This document shows, piece by piece, positions 13,101-27,238 of a DNA stretch of 64,000 bases. The stretch spans positions 23,345,666 through 23,409,665 of the forward strand of contig OX485807.1 of assembly GCA_950295325.1 (NCBI GenBank), given 5' to 3'. Below the pieces are notes generated by a model that worked only from the letters and a program-made list of their open reading frames with translations, had not been told where the DNA came from and did no database searches. The stretch's first letter is position 1. Every line of letters starts with the position of its first letter. The translations under genes were made by a program, and so were the position numbers. The DNA comes from Polytrichum commune. Taxonomy: Eukaryota; Streptophyta; Polytrichopsida; Polytrichales; Polytrichaceae.

Positions 13101-15420
13101 TTTCTTCCAGACGTACAATCGTGCTTGCCCACTTAGTTGATTGGCTTTTGAACTAATATACCCCAAAAACTCGTAATATACCTGCAGGTACACAGGGTAA
13201 ACAGATCTCCGACCTGATGTGCAGGAAGAAGCTTATAATATATAACTTATGCAGGCAGTGCGGCCCCAGAACTCAACACTAGATCATTACAATTTGAAAG
13301 TCTCCAACTTGCCTTGACAGGACCAGATTAATCATTTAGACACCTTAAAGCTGAGCCCGACTTCCTTGTACGGCAGAAGAGTCATTGACGTTATTCTGGG
13401 GCTCATAAAGCATCATTTGTGGATGTCTTTTCTAACCTTGCTGCGCCTGGCCCACCAACATTATGTACTGTATTGCCCCTCACCTCACCTCCACCTCAGT
13501 CACTGCTTCTCGTTTGCGTCCGGAAAGCCGCGGGTCATAACACCATTCACTTTCTCCTTGTTTACTGCATGTTCTAAAATACTAGGAAATACTGTTTATA
13601 GGTCTGATAGGACACCAAAAGAATCATCTGCTCAACAAGACAGAATCCAAATCCACAGTAACATTCAATATGCCATGACATCAATTTGCAAGCACAACCT
13701 GCAAGCGCTCATTGGTTCCAGGGCACATGTTTGTGTAGTAGTAGGAGTTGTTGTTCATGTTGTGGCTTGAGCAAAAGGTACTGTCCAATATCTATTGAGC
13801 CATGTGTGCTGTTGGTGATGGGACAACAACATCCTCAACTAAAAGCCGAATTTCAAGCCACCCTGGCCCATGTGTGTGATGGTGTCAACTTACGATCAGA
13901 CGTGGAAAAGGGCCAGGGCAGGGCAGGGGGGGCTTTTGATCATGCTGGGTGGGAGCTCATGAGGAATATGTACTTATTATTTTTATTATTATTATTATTC
14001 TGGATAGAAATCGTGTTGATGGGGGCGAAAAGTCGTAGTAAAGAGGTGTAGCTGGTGGGCACTGGGGCACCAGAAAGACAGGGTCTGCCTAATTGAATTC
14101 CAACAATGTGACATTGGCTGACAGAATTTCATGGCACGTTGGGTCGTCCCCATATATTCCACGATATGGCCGGAGTGACACATAGAATAGCTTACCAAAG
14201 GGGGGAAGGAGGGGGAAAAAAAGGAAAAAAAAGGAAAAAAGGACGTTTGCTTCCTCCAGTGGCCCTCAAGAGAATTTGGGAGAAGATTTTGTCCTTTACC
14301 ATGACCCATAGGATTTGATCATCCAATTCAGGAGCATGTTACACATTCCAATCTCTCTATATATAATAGTTGAAGGGATCGGAAAATTTCAGTACAACCT
14401 GCCTCCCACCTCCCCCCTCCCCAAAGATCAAAAGTTGTTGTACTACATTCAGACCCAAAATATCATTTACTGAAAGGAAATGGGTTGCTTTCCAAGTAGG
14501 TAGGTTATTAAATAACGCCCTGTAATTTCCTCACCTAGCTACTCTGTAGTACATCTTTTATATATAAACGAATAAGCCCCGTCAGCTCCTCAGAGAGTTG
14601 AGTGCCCAATGTCAAAGCTGCTCATAGAACACTTGATGGCAGTATTTACTTTTCGGCAGTATTTGCTCAAGTACATATATTCTCCCACAGGACACGTATT
14701 AATAAGTAATAATGAGTAATTAGTCCTGCCTCACAATTCATGACCTCAAATTTCCTCCTAATTCGTGTGCCACTCCGCCAGCTCGCTTGTCCACTAAGTG
14801 AGTAACGCTAGACTATTGCTCCAAGAGTTATGTAAAACCTATCAAAGGCAGGACTCAGGCAGTTGATCTGCCACTGTAATTACCAGAAAAGTAGGACTTA
14901 AAAGGCATGAATAGGAAGTTGAAGATGTTCTGGTGGGAGGGGGAGTGAACCCCCAGAACATGACAGGATGAGCATCATAGGTATATATCTGGCACCCAGC
15001 TGCCAGGCAGGGTCAAAACTACTCATTGAATTGCCATATTGTCAACGTGCCTTCAACGTGCCATGTCCCTTTGGTGAGGAGGGATAAGCAGCTGGGAGCC
15101 TGGGAGTGGGAGTGGGAGGGAGGTTCTGCTTTGCCCAGGCCAGCAGCAAGAAGCTGGTAATGTAGAACTGCTGGAGCTGGTAAGGAATCAGGCAGGCTGT
15201 TGGACACACCGACTCCCCCTCATCACTCCTGGGGTAAATAGAAAGATAGGTCACATATGTGATGCCAATAAAACATGGCACACCATTCCAGTGTGCAGAA
15301 TGAGGTTGGAATGACAGTCACCTACACCATAAACAACACTGATCAACCACAGGAATGACAGGGCCGGTGAGGAGGGGAGCATTGCACCTCATCATGAATC
15401 TTGCTAAAGTATGTACCTAG
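10200..15420. other. Intergenic, no supported gene
   Basis: Several short open frames (up to 134 codons near 13366-13770) show no domain and overlap on both strands. A C-run (11372-11381) and purine-rich A/G stretches near 14205-14240 are low complexity. No transposon end or RNA gene was recognised. Confidence 0.4.
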
Positions 15421-15437
15421 CTCTCTCTCTCTCTCTC
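15421..15437. repeat. Short (CT)n microsatellite
   Basis: Uninterrupted CT dinucleotides; no further context. Confidence 0.8.
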
Positions 15438-15738
15438 TACAGTAGTAGCCCAGGTGACATCACCTCCACAGTGATGCCTCCCCTCCCAATTTTTGGGGTG
15501 TGGTCCCACCAAGGTGAAGAACTTAGGAATTCTCCTGAGTCATGTTCTGCTTATTACACCCGGTTATAACTTAGGGTATGTGGTTGTTCGTAGGTTCGTT
15601 TTGCATATTCTCCAACTTCTACCGATCAGAATTACACAGCGAAATGTGTGTTGCATTAGCGAATCTACGATGAAACATCAGCAAAAGTCAGTTTGAGCAG
15701 TGGACCGCTCCTGATTTGATTGTGGTAATCACAAGTGC

Positions 15739-15826
15739 ATGTTTGTCGACTACTTACTAAATACATATGTATACTATCGCATATGTTTGTCGATTACTTA
15801 CTAAATACATATGTATACTATCGCAT
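15739..15826 (+). repeat. Tandem duplication, 44-bp unit x2
   Basis: Two adjacent 44-bp units starting ATGTTTGTCGA. They differ at only a few positions, so the duplication is recent. Confidence 0.9.
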
Positions 15827-15829
15827 GTG

Positions 15830-18800
15830 GAGTAGTTGATAAATTTGAAGACGTAGTCCAATCTCTTTTAAACATGTAACATTTTGTGTTTTTTCTTTCA
15901 TCCTCACCTAACCACATACCAATCAAATATGGATGTCTGATTAAGAAAAAGTAACCGCATAACACCCCCATACCTTGTATGTCAAGTTACTAAGATCATA
16001 TATTCTAAGAACTCAGGAAGCATATGAGATCTCTTCATAACATCACAAATAGCGCAAGGAGCTGGATGTGGAGCCGTAGGGCTCACATTTCCTCCTCAAA
16101 ACAGCTAACAAACTTCATATTGCACATGCAAGAGGCATTCTCTGCCACAGACGAAGAGATTTTAAGTTTTTCTTTTATCCCCTCACAGGCAAACTTGTTG
16201 CAATCGCGTGATCGATTCGCTCCCATCATCTCAAATGTTAGGTATTTATCTGTACAGATGCTCCTCCTTGTGAAGCAAGTTATGGAGGTGGATTAATGTA
16301 TAACCTGCCCACATCAGATGCAATTAGCTGCTTATTTACCACCGATTGGCCGGTATCAAGATGGTGTAAATATTCGACCAGGAATGATTAGTGGATGAAG
16401 TGGAAGTAGTAGAAGTCGCACTAGTAGTGGTCACTTTGAAGACTTCAATGTCGTCTTTTGTGGACCTCTTTCGTTGGGGTTGAGTCACATTCCTCGCGAA
16501 TATGAGAGGAAGCTCGCCGAGATTGGAAAGCAAAGCTCAGCAGATCTGAGTGAAAAGTGAAACGCTTAGGGCAGTCTCGACTTGTTTGATGCATGGTTTG
16601 AAAGTGATGATGCATGCATGAATTAAGATAAGCTAGCATGTATCCAAAGTACATTATTCTTCCCCTGCTGCACTAGGCTGGAGATGAAGGCAATATTGGG
16701 CGGGCCTTATTCGGCTACTTACTTATTCAGACACCTATATTTTTTTAAATACTATCGTGATTAGATGTGGATCTAAGAATGGACACAAAATAGACACCTG
16801 TTTAAAAGAGGTTGAACTACATTCTCAAATTTTGTTAACTATTCTAGACTCAATAGTCAACATAATCGAGGGAATCTATATATGTGTGTGTATATATAGA
16901 TTCATTCAAAGAATCAACACACGTGCATTTATGATAATGTTAAAAAAATTAAAGAAGGTCCAATATTCAATCCGGTTTTTGCTGATGCTTCATCATAGTT
17001 TTACTAATGCAACACAAGTTACATTACGTAAATATGTTTTTCAGAAGATGGACCACATGTAAAACTAACCAAGTAACACCCATATTTACACCTTAGTGGT
17101 TGAGTGTCAACAAGCACCCACTAAGACTTTTTGCACAAATCTCGGCTGCCTACCCTTTTGTGCAAGTTTGACGTCTGGCTGCCCTTGGCTGCTGCAGAGT
17201 CTCGACCTGGTGGCCGCTAGTACTCATCTGAGCACATGGTACGTGATGGCCTTCTAGTTCTACTTCTTCTCACTATTGTACAGAAAGTTCTACCAGCCTC
17301 CCCCCCCCCCCCCCCCAGCAGTCATAAATATATTTATTGATTGATTGATTGTTAGTAATTTAGATGTGGCCCTATTGTGGACACTTTAATTTGAACTTTA
17401 CATACAATGTTGGCTCATGGATCAGATGGGGAATTCTCTCATCTACTAAGCAATTGCATAACACCAAGATTGTCATTTCAGACCCCAAAACCAGAGTTAC
17501 GGAGATGACAAAGTGAAGATTTTCTTACTTTTTGAACGATCATCACATAGACCCTCCCAATTGCGTTAACTCTTGAATCTAGAATGTTTTGATGTCCATT
17601 CTTTACAATAAGGCTTGTCATATACCACTCAACTATAGGTATCTGACTATAAAGAAGAGTGGCGACATAAGGCCCACATAGGTTAGCAACCCTGAAATAT
17701 GTGCCTGATGCAGGCAGCAAGTTTTGGAAGCAAGCAAGCACGAGTCTCAAGTCTCAACAGTAGAGCTACACAAGTTAGCAGTCTTCCAAAAATTGGGTTA
17801 ATCGACATGTATTTTAAGGCTCATTGACGAGCTGGGTGACGTAATAATCTTGTAAGAGTGAATATTAATTGTCAGACTTGCTGCAGCCGTTACTTTTGCA
17901 ACTGTATAACTTCGCAATATAAATTACTGGACTCTACAGGACCCTGCCGAAGCTATCTAAGTTACTTACAATATTTTGGTGAGCTATTCAGTCTGGATCC
18001 GGCCTCCCAACTCTCTCATCAAGAGGTGGAATAAAATTTATGCATGTGGCTCTCCCAAGTTTCCACAGTACTACATAGTAGCCGTTCCAAAGCAAGCCTG
18101 AGTTTGAATCCATCACCTCGCCTACTGCAAAGGGTTAAGGTAGCAGGTGTTCACAAGTACCTTTCGAGTTGAAATTTGCTTTAATTTGTTCGGAAGACAA
18201 ACTTTCTTGCTATCCACCTTCACGTGAGCCTCGTGTGCATGTGGCCAAAATTTTATAAACCAACCGCCCCTGCCAACCGTGATCCGTGAAAGAATTGGAA
18301 CTAGAGGACTCTGCCTGCCTGCCTGTGATCTTGAGATTATAATCATTATGTTCAGAGTTTGGTTTGCTCTTTGTTGTATAGCAGAAAAATGAGGAGGTTT
18401 AACGTAGTCATGAGCCTCTATCAGTTGAGTTGATTATATCAGCCAACCTCACGGGGTTCTACTGAGCTCCGAATTATTTTGATGTTCAAATGTAAATCTT
18501 TTCACCTAACCACTTTTCAATATTTCCAGATCTGTTTGTTAGGAGGCAGCTCATCCATTGAATGATCTTATCAGTGAATTAATGCAGCTTAGGATTAACC
18601 TCCTCCTCCCATGACCTTGCTTTGACGGATCATATTGTCTGCAATCCTAAGACAATTCCAAAAATGACGATCATTCTCAGGCTCCTGTCTGCAACCAGCT
18701 TATTCTTCTCGAGTTTTCCCACCACCCCACATCGACTTGATGCTTTTTAGTCACTTTTAACATAATGTCAAAGCGTAGTAGTCATGATCATATCATTAGA

Positions 18801-19000
18801 CTGCAAGTCTGCATCAGGCTGGCTCTCTTCAGGGTCAATACAAACCTGGCCTTGGCAGGAGATGAGTGGGATAGTGGAGACTCAAGCAGGTCATGTCGGT
18901 CAACCACAAAAAAAACTCTGCCATTCCGAGATTAAACCCATGCCAAGGTTATCTCTGGCATTTACTTGACATGCCTGTCATAAAGGCCGGCCCTCACAGA
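15830..19000. other. Intergenic, no supported gene
   Basis: Short overlapping frames only (up to 101 codons). A 17-nt C run lies at 17300-17316. No protein domain, RNA gene or transposon end was recognised. Confidence 0.4.
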
Positions 19001-19003
19001 GCC

Positions 19004-19503
19004 TGAGCTCAAGCTCAAGCTTACAAGTTTGGTGGGCCAAGGTAAAAAGCATACAGACTCTTATATGTGCCTAAAGGTGGAGCTTTGGTTCCTCCTTATT
19101 TTGGATCGATTTTCAAGTTCAGGCCCAAACTTGAACTTGTACTTGACATGACTACAAGTTGAAGTTCGGGTTTAAGCTTGAGAATCAATCCAAAAAAAGC
19201 AGGGACACCCACCTGAGACAAAGCTCCACCATCTTCGACACATGTAAGAACTTATTTGTGCCTAATGATGGAGCTTTGGTTATTCCATATTTTGGATTGA
19301 TTTTCAAGTTCAAGCCCAAAGTTGAAGTTTTAGTCATTGGACTTGACATGACTACAAGTTGTAGTTCACGTTTACATTTGAAAATCAATCTAAAAAAGCG
19401 GGCACACTGACCTTGAGACAAACCTCTACCATCTTAGGCACATGTCAGAGCTCAAGTTCTTTTACCTTGGCCCACCAAACTTGCAAACATGAGCTAGAGC
19501 TCA
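19004..19503. mobile_element. Foldback-type element, 500 bp, with about 45-bp imperfect inverted ends
   Basis: Left end TGAGCTCAAGCTCAAGCTTA and the inverted right end TGAGCTCTAGCTCATGTTTG continue into a shared AAGTTTGGTGGGCCAAGGTA. Between them lie two tandem units of about 185 bp (about 19060-19240 and 19243-19430). Each carries an inner inverted pair around TTTTGGATTGATTTTCAAG. The transcript of either strand would fold into multiple stems. No target duplication could be assigned and there is no coding capacity. Confidence 0.6.
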
Positions 19504-19509
19504 AAATGT

Positions 19510-22500
19510 GTGTGGAAACCCTAATAGTAGCTGTTGCCAAGCGACCTAATCAGCTCCTTCCAGTGGGCCATGTGTTGTGTTCTGCTTTGACATTGCAGCT
19601 TCCAGAGTGCTCCTCAAGAAACTTGGCTATGAGGATGTTTCCAAGTGTGCGTAATGTCAAACCAAGGCAGAATAGAATTCATGCTTATGAGAAATATTTG
19701 AGAAGTAAACGATGAGCATCTAAGTGAAGTCATTACCCAGAGTCTAGCTTTGCTAGATATCATAGAAAAGCTATGTGTTGACATCAGATGCAAATCACGG
19801 GTTTTCCCACCCCCCATTCAATTTTTGTCTTTTTTTTAATTTGACTATTTCCATACCACAACCACCGTCACTCTTGATCATGAACGAAAACAGGTTCAAA
19901 GAAACCTAAGCTCCTGCTAAGTGTACTTAGCTAGCAGCCAGGGTAACTTTGGACTGTCATGGCAAAGCAATATGAAGAATTAGCAGGAGACTATGTACAG
20001 ACAGCACTACCGTATAACATTGGAGGATTCTCTGGCTACAGAGGCACCCTGGTTTTCGACCTATGATCTACATTCCAAAAAATTAACAAAATATCCTTCG
20101 TTTGTCCACATAAAATGAGTGATCATGCATGTCAGGTCACACTGGGACCTGCCAGGGTTTCATTATAATCACTGCATCCCCAAAATTCTTAACAAAGAAG
20201 AATGTGCAAACCAAAGAGACAATAATAATAACCTACGTGATAGCTGTTTGTGTGTCAAATTGCAGAGCTTCTGAAGAGCACTGTAAGCCAACATTCAGAT
20301 TCAAGACCTAATAATGTGGTGCTACTCTCCACTCCCCTCAGAAAATTGTTTCATTCAGGTGCAAGGCTCCATTGCAACTATCCCAGTGCAGAATAATTCA
20401 ATACCTATCTGTGGGAGATTAATTGTACATTACCAAGCATGTTTGGAGATCTATAAAGTGTGAGTGGTGGCTTTAAGTTACCAATGTTATTGAGAAAAGT
20501 GACACATTCGGGAAGGCATTATAGATGATCCCAATTACCCCATCTTACATACAAAATTTTAACCACTGACAAATGATGTTACCATCCCTTTCTACGGTTC
20601 CCACCGTGTACACGTTAGATATATGGTGTTGTGCAGAACATCCCCCAATATTTCAGCTATTCATTGACTAAAATCCTGACAAAGTCAGTTTTGTTGTTAT
20701 TCATCAGGCGTTTTAATGTAGACTGTAATATCTCAGAAACGAAGAATTCCTCTGCCCAACGTCAGTGCCGGTGGCAGACGTTACCAGAGATATTCCTGAC
20801 ATCGCCAGATGCTTAGTACACCTTATGTACAGGGCAGGGCAGGGCAGGCGGGAGGACAGGCAGAACCAAGCAAGCAAGCAAAACCCCAGCAGCTTTGAAA
20901 AGGTTTGCACGAATCACAGGAGAAAATTATTGTACTGCAAGCTCGTGTCGATCAGACATAACAAAGTGTTCCTCATACCTGGATTGAATGATAGCCCCTT
21001 GTTAGCTGACACCTCTGATCTTGGGTGATAGATTTTCTCATCGTTTGCAGATTCTGCAACTCGGATGAATGGGAGCTGTAATTTTCTTCACATGAATTAA
21101 CTAGGCACCAATGATCCATTGCGTTGATGTCAGAACCCTCCACTTCAACATCAAGGTTTCAATCACTAGCATACAAGATTGATTCAACTGAAGAGAATTT
21201 TACTTCGTCGCAAGGAGTTGTGCCAGATGAATGAACAAGGCTACTCAGTGCAATAAGATCTCACAATTTAGGATGTTCCTAAGGGTTTTAGGGTTTAGGG
21301 TTTAGAATCCAAGAGAATTTGTGTCTCCATCGACCACCTTCAGGAGTAGTTAGTAACGGTGCTAGATTGATAAGTGCTTCTGAGTTAGATATATACAATT
21401 ATTGTGTCTTCTTGAGAATCCCAAGGGCCTGTGAGGAATTGTTGGCAGTTCATAGCAAAAAAACAATTGCTAGAGTAACATCATCAGCCAGAACAATTCA
21501 TTTGCAGACCAAGTCTGTCATTTACCAGGCAGAATGTATCATTCAAATAATATGATGTTCTAAGACCAAATCCGACATGACAATAAAACCAACACTTCCG
21601 TCAAGTGTGCAGGAAATTGCAAAATGACGATGCAAACTCGGAGGTCTTAGAATCTCTTCGAATGCAGCTTCCATCAAGAGAAATAAAGCTGAGAAACCTG
21701 CCCTCGTTATAAACTAAAGCCTGCTCTAGTTAAATCACAATTGCAGAATTCTTCTCACAAGATGGAAAACACACCACATAACTCAGATCCAGAGATTGAT
21801 AGAGGAAAATGTGAGCTTGCCCTTTTGAAGTGGCTTTCAATAGTTTCTTGTACAAAAGGGTAGCAAGTGTGGGGAAGCCAAAATGTGGATTTTTTCCACA
21901 ATTCTGATGAACTGAAGTATTCTTCAGATCTAGCTGCCACACCACACATGTAACACTTTCAGCATAAGAAGGCAACATACATATATTTGTACTGATAATC
22001 TCTGTGTATAATATGCCTCGGATAAGCGTACTCAGAAGAGAGGATTTTTGAATTCTCAAACCCATGCCATTGAATTGAGCCCTTTCCCCTATGAATTGCT
22101 TTGAATGATTTCTAGCATTATCACCTTGCTTCCATTGCCAGCCTGCTGCTCCTCAAGGATTCCAATCTGGACATCCAACAAATGTGAGCAATCCTTGCAG
22201 ACTTTGTCTCTGCCTCTGAACGTTCAGAACATGGTCTGCAGTAAAATTGAACATGGTCTCAAATCCATAGGCTGAGTTCAAATCTTTCCTTGAAATTTGA
22301 CATCACAATCTTGAACGATACCAACTAGAAATCAACGCCAAAACTTCACCTTCGGAGACTCGACTTCACAGTAATTAAGATCTTCATTTGAATCCTGACA
22401 CACACAGCAACGAATAATTCAAAGATCTGATCAGCCATCTTGATGGTATAAGCTGCTTATTGAATGGAATTGACCAACGTTACTGGATTTTGTGCAGTGA

Positions 22501-23150
22501 TTATTAGCCTACTTGCTAACTTAACCCACACTCTAGATGCCCTAAGTTACCCTATTCATTGACATTCTCCTTAAGACTATTCCAGCCACATCTTTGTAAC
22601 AACTACTTACAATGAGATGAGATGACGCATTCATTCAAAGATTTATCTTTCTTCTTTCATCATGTATGTGGCCCTATTGCAGTGCGGGCACTGCCAATTC
22701 CACAGATAAGGAATTTGGCCGTGGGAATCCGGATTTCAAGTCTATTTATAATTTCTGAAAGCCTTAAAGATTGGACATCTTTAAGTTGAACAAAGGTAAC
22801 GTTGTTCTCATCAAAGCATGACCACCCATCATGTAGCAAACTCAATAGTTGAGGGGTGAATTAATATTAATTGTTTAGGTACCGTAGTCAGCCCCAACTA
22901 AAACTTACAGTTGTTGACCATCAACAACACTGCCAACCTCAGGATTCATCCACCATAACAATTCAAGCTGCATGGTTGCCCGAAACAAAAATTACACATG
23001 TTGGCGTGCCTAAAATAAATAAAATGTGGCATACTTATCTATTTGGATGCCCAAGATATAAATTTTAGCATGCTCGCTCTACAAAAAGAGTTACGATTCT
23101 AGCAAGAAATTCAACCACTCAAACACCAAAGCATAAACCAACCTTCAATT
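19510..23150. other. Intergenic, no supported gene
   Basis: Only short frames (up to 111 codons) without domains. A GGGCA/GGCAG low-complexity patch lies near 20830-20865 and a two-unit telomere-like stretch (GGGTTTAGGGTTTAG) near 21289-21304. Nothing else is recognised. Confidence 0.4.
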
Positions 23151-23157
23151 CAGCCAA

Positions 23158-24737
23158 TTATCCACCTATATTCGAGGGCACCAACCCAAAATTTAAAGGT
23201 ACCTTGGCTAATTTCCTCTTGGCATCTAAGAATCCCAATTTAGCGGCAGTATCTTCATGGATACTAAGGTCGTCCAATAAATATAAATTCAACATTGCAG
23301 CCACATGGTGGTGGTCCATAGTCATCATACGCCACCAACTATAGAAATTTTCTTCAACCAACGTGACAACGTTGTGGGTTAACTTGAAAACATGATTTCT
23401 AAGGCTACATATATGTTTTTCAAGATTCTTCATGGTTAACCAAACCTTACTCATTGTTGACTCTGAGACATCAAAATTACTCTCAATGCTTATAATACCA
23501 TTTCCGACATGTGGAGGTAATTATCGTAACTAGTCCAAAAGTTGTCGTCATTCACATTTGCCTTCATTTTTTGCACCTAAATGATACTTCTCCTTTGATT
23601 GTCATTTTCCCAACTCAGCTTGTTCACATAGGCAGTTCAATTAGGGTGTATAACCATTTGTTATAAAGCATGTCAAACCTTGATGAGTTGATCAATCATA
23701 AGGAAGTTGGTGGCAAATCTCATAGATTCATAAATCTTCAATTCCAAATTGAACAAGTAAATGAGGAAGACCATTGAAGGATATTAGTGGCCTAGATGTA
23801 TTTGACAACATCCTTCACCTTATTCACATCTTCCTTCACCCAATGTTGCTTCCCAATCCTTCAACAACAAGTTCAAGCAATGCACCGCATATACTTGTCA
23901 ATATATGTGTGGCCATTCCTGGCTAATATTGCTAGCCACATTCTTCATGGCCGACACATTGTCGAAGCACACTTGGATGACATTTTTTTAATCCACTCTG
24001 GAAATATTATTTGACCTTAGTGGAAATGTAGTTGGCATCCTTTATGCTACCGGTCATGTCCATGGAACCTAGGATCATGTCGCATGCCAAACAAATTTGC
24101 ATGACGTTCATCAAAGGCCGGTGGACAACATTCTTACCTCTGTCCAAACAAATGGTGCATCCACATTTGTGGATGTATAATTGTGTCTTCAACTCCTTTA
24201 ATTTTTGGCAATTCAATCATACATCATTAAGAAAACTTTTGTACAACCCATAACAAGCTAGTAGTTTGTATAGAATTTTTTTTCCTCATTGGTTGTCTTC
24301 ATCGCCTCAACGAAATATGTGAAATGACAAATAATATCAATGGGCATATTAGCCTCATAAAAGGCTTTTGACCATTTCATATCCAACTCATGTTCATTGA
24401 AATTGTGCATGCCTTCTTTTAGGCCTATTTGATGTTGGGAATGTATGTGCGGTTCGGGAGTCCCCTCAAACAACGCCTCATTTGCTACTGATGGTACAAG
24501 GAACAATGGAGCAATTTCACTTCCTTTTGCATTGGACTATGTATGAAGCTTGTTGTTGGAAGCCAACCACATCGTCTTCCCCGTCCTCAACGTAATCATC
24601 CAAATTTCATTTGGAATTGCCAACCATATAATGCCACATTTGGCAAATAAAGCTTTGACAACCGGCCCTTGATGTTGATACAATGCCACCCCATGCATGT
24701 TGCCCTCATTTTGTATCCCAAATGGATGATCATACAT
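23158..24737 (-). pseudogene. Degenerate hAT-type transposase with DUF659 domain
   Basis: Conceptual pieces on the minus strand fall in the order expected for a plant hAT transposase. A possible Cys-containing N-terminal part lies at 24737-24537. The DUF659 start (ELDMKWSKAFYEANMPIDII) is at about 24390. NVVHRPLMNV followed by DMTGSIKDANYIS lies at about 24140-24020. NVIQVCFDNVSAMKNVASNI lies at about 23985-23925, followed across a stop by VYAVHCLNLLLKDWEATLG. A C-terminal dimerisation-like part (YSWWRMMTMDHHHVAAMLN) lies at about 23340-23280. Stops and frameshifts separate these pieces, so it is dead. The family is identified from the DUF659 pattern (DN-K-A, PHIY, C-VHCLNL-L-D). Terminal repeats were not found. 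Confidence 0.75.
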
Positions 24738-25069
24738 TTCTTCCTATATGGTTATTCCAACTTACAAATCTTTCACTCCATTTGTTTGGATGTTAAAAGT
24801 TTACTCCTTGGGCACGTACAAAGGCTTCCATTCATCTCATATAGCCCACTACCTCTCTCCACTTGCAACGAATACCTAAAGATAGTCAATGTCAAATAAA
24901 GTTAATGAAAATGTTGATTATCATTAAAATGGGGGTTTAGAATACCAGTGCATTCAACCTTTTAAATATTAAAAAAAACAGTTAAAAGACATGTCCAACC
25001 CCATACCAAGCTTATTATGGTGACACACCATTAGAATTGTTTCTAGAAGATGTGGATTGTCTATTGTTG

Positions 25070-25450
25070 TTGACATGGCAGTGGACTACAATATTGACTG
25101 CACCAAGCAATCAACATGCCACAAGCAATCAACTCGTCAATCAACTAACATATCGATTGTTTGATGAAATCAACATGACAATCAACCTAGACAAGTCGAG
25201 TACTCCTAGAAATTGACAAGGCAGTTCACCCAGACAAATCAACTACTCTTAGGAATTGACATGACAGTCAACTTTCATGACTACTCCTAAAAATTGACAT
25301 GCTACTCCACTTTCACATTGACTGCTCCTAGAAATTGACATGACAGTTGAATTTCATATTTGTTGATAGATTTAGACCGACTATCATGTCAACTACACTA
25401 GATCGACTATTGACTAGCAATCAACGACACTAAGTTTATTGCTAACCAGT
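25070..25450. repeat. Diverged tandem repeat (unit about 57-60 bp)
   Basis: Repeated phrases CTACTCCTAGAAATTGACATG and CAGTCAACTTTCA-like text recur at irregular spacing. No coding frame is supported. Confidence 0.5.
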
Positions 25451-25561
25451 AGTTGAGTGCACTAAGTAGCAATTGATTGCGGTGCGAATATCGTCAATTT
25501 TGTGAACATGTTCAAATTGTGTTTGTAACCACAAGTATATTGTGAAAGTTAACACTATTGG

Positions 25562-25897
25562 ATGATGAAAGATGACAAGCCAAAGGGTACCAATAAGGTA
25601 TTTAAGCGGCCTTGTAAAAGGCAAAGGCATTCAAATGTGGGATCAACCAATTCTATGGTACCACATCCCCCCGGTTCGGAAGGCAACATGACCATCCGTA
25701 AAATTGTCCATGCCCATTTGTGTGGGCAAGGAGGAACCTCCAAGGCCTTTGGATCATCCATTAATTATGGGAACCCAAAGGTGAAACTCTCGAAACCTAT
25801 AACAAAAAAGGTCCATAACACCTTCATAAATTGGTATGTACAAAACAATGAGGTTGGCATCAATTGGAAAATTATTTGGCATGTGCCAAAATATTAA
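25562..25897 (+). CDS. Unrecognised 111-codon open frame, possibly TE-derived
   Basis: The frame is Lys-rich at its start (PCKRQRHSN) and has no domain I can name. It lies between a hAT relic and a MITE in repeat-rich DNA, with minus-strand frames overlapping it. A fragment of a transposon gene is possible; so is chance. Confidence 0.15.
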   Translation: MMKDDKPKGTNKVFKRPCKRQRHSNVGSTNSMVPHPPGSEGNMTIRKIVHAHLCGQGGTSKAFGSSINYGNPKVKLSKPITKKVHNTFINWYVQNNEVGINWKIIWHVPKY

Positions 25898-26829
25898 GTC
25901 ACTGATGGATAAAGAATTCGATTGAGAAAGCCACTCTATATGCAATGGTTGGACTTAAATGTATTAAGGATAGAATTCTCACATATTTTGACTTTTGGAT
26001 AAAGATTAAGGCCCAAAATTGAGTTTCAACCTCAAGCAATTGATCAATAATATTTTCCGCCCCTAAAGCAGGTGAGGTGGTGACCCCTTGAGCGGCGAAA
26101 ATACAGGTGTAGCTTATATGATGGGAATTATAGGCCAAAGGGTTCTTCAAGTCGACCAACAAAACAATTCCTTGAAATGAACATAAGTTGGAGAAGTGAT
26201 TAAAGGTGTCCTCCTCATGCCAATTACTGTGGATTTCCAATACAAGTGGTCATCTTGTAGAGCAATAAAAATACGAGGGGGGGGGAGGGGTACGAGATGA
26301 TTGGCAAGGTAAAGATTGAGGATGACGAACATTTGTCTCTAGATATTACATAGGCCCAAAAAAATACAAATCACGGATTTGAAGAAAACTCATATACAAA
26401 CTAATGGTGAGGCATGCGTTTTAAAAAACCCTCATCCTGGTTTAATCAAATTTTGGTTGATCAACAGTTTGTCTTATGCGGGTTACATATTATAAGTGGA
26501 ATGGGGGAACTTTGTGATAAATGCATATCCTAGGTAGAGCGCATGAACCAAATGCCAACTTTATGTTAATGAGTGCAACCAAATGGCAACAATGGGAACA
26601 TGTTCAAAAGTTTAGGGCCAAGAAGGTAAATTGGTTTGGGCTTTGATATGAACCATGTCAAAATTGCACAACAAAAATGTGCAACACGATGATCTTTTCA
26701 TAGACAACATTATGCTCCACTGGTAGTTGAACTAAAGCCTACAAATTGGAGTGTGCAATTGAGGGTGTGTATTGCACATAAATAAGAGTGTTGAATTACC
26801 ACGGCATGCACAAATCAAAAATGCCAAGG

Positions 26830-27238
26830 CACGGGGGGGTCACTCCATTGTCAAGTTGAACACCACGTGCGACCAAAAAAAATCTTCTTTTGGTAAGTTG
26901 CACCACCAAAATGGGTCAAATTTTTATCAATTTTTTTCATGAGTAGATATACACAGTACCTATGACATAGTTAAAAGTGGTAACTAAATTTGATGATTTT
27001 TTTTTTCATAAAACATACCGTTTCTAACTAGAATGACACAGAATTGAACTAAAACAATTACTAAAAAAAATGAAGATGACTAAAAATTTCAAAAAATATA
27101 TACAAAAGATACTATCAATGTTTATGTATATGTAGAAAAAATATCATAAATTTTAAAATTATATATGGCATGTAATATAGGGGTAGCAAACTTTGTCCGC
27201 ACGTGGTGTCAACTTGACAATGAAGTGACCTCCCCGTG
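26830..27238. mobile_element. MITE (409 bp) with about 47-bp TIRs and 8-bp target duplication
   Basis: The ends read CACGGGGGGGTCACTCCATT and, inverted, CACGGGGAGGTCACTTCATT, and continue into GTCAAGTTGA-ACCACGTGCG. The flanking 8-mer TGCCAAGG is exact (26822-26829, 27239-27246). The AT-rich core has no coding capacity and is closely similar to the copy at 62275-62685. Confidence 0.95.
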
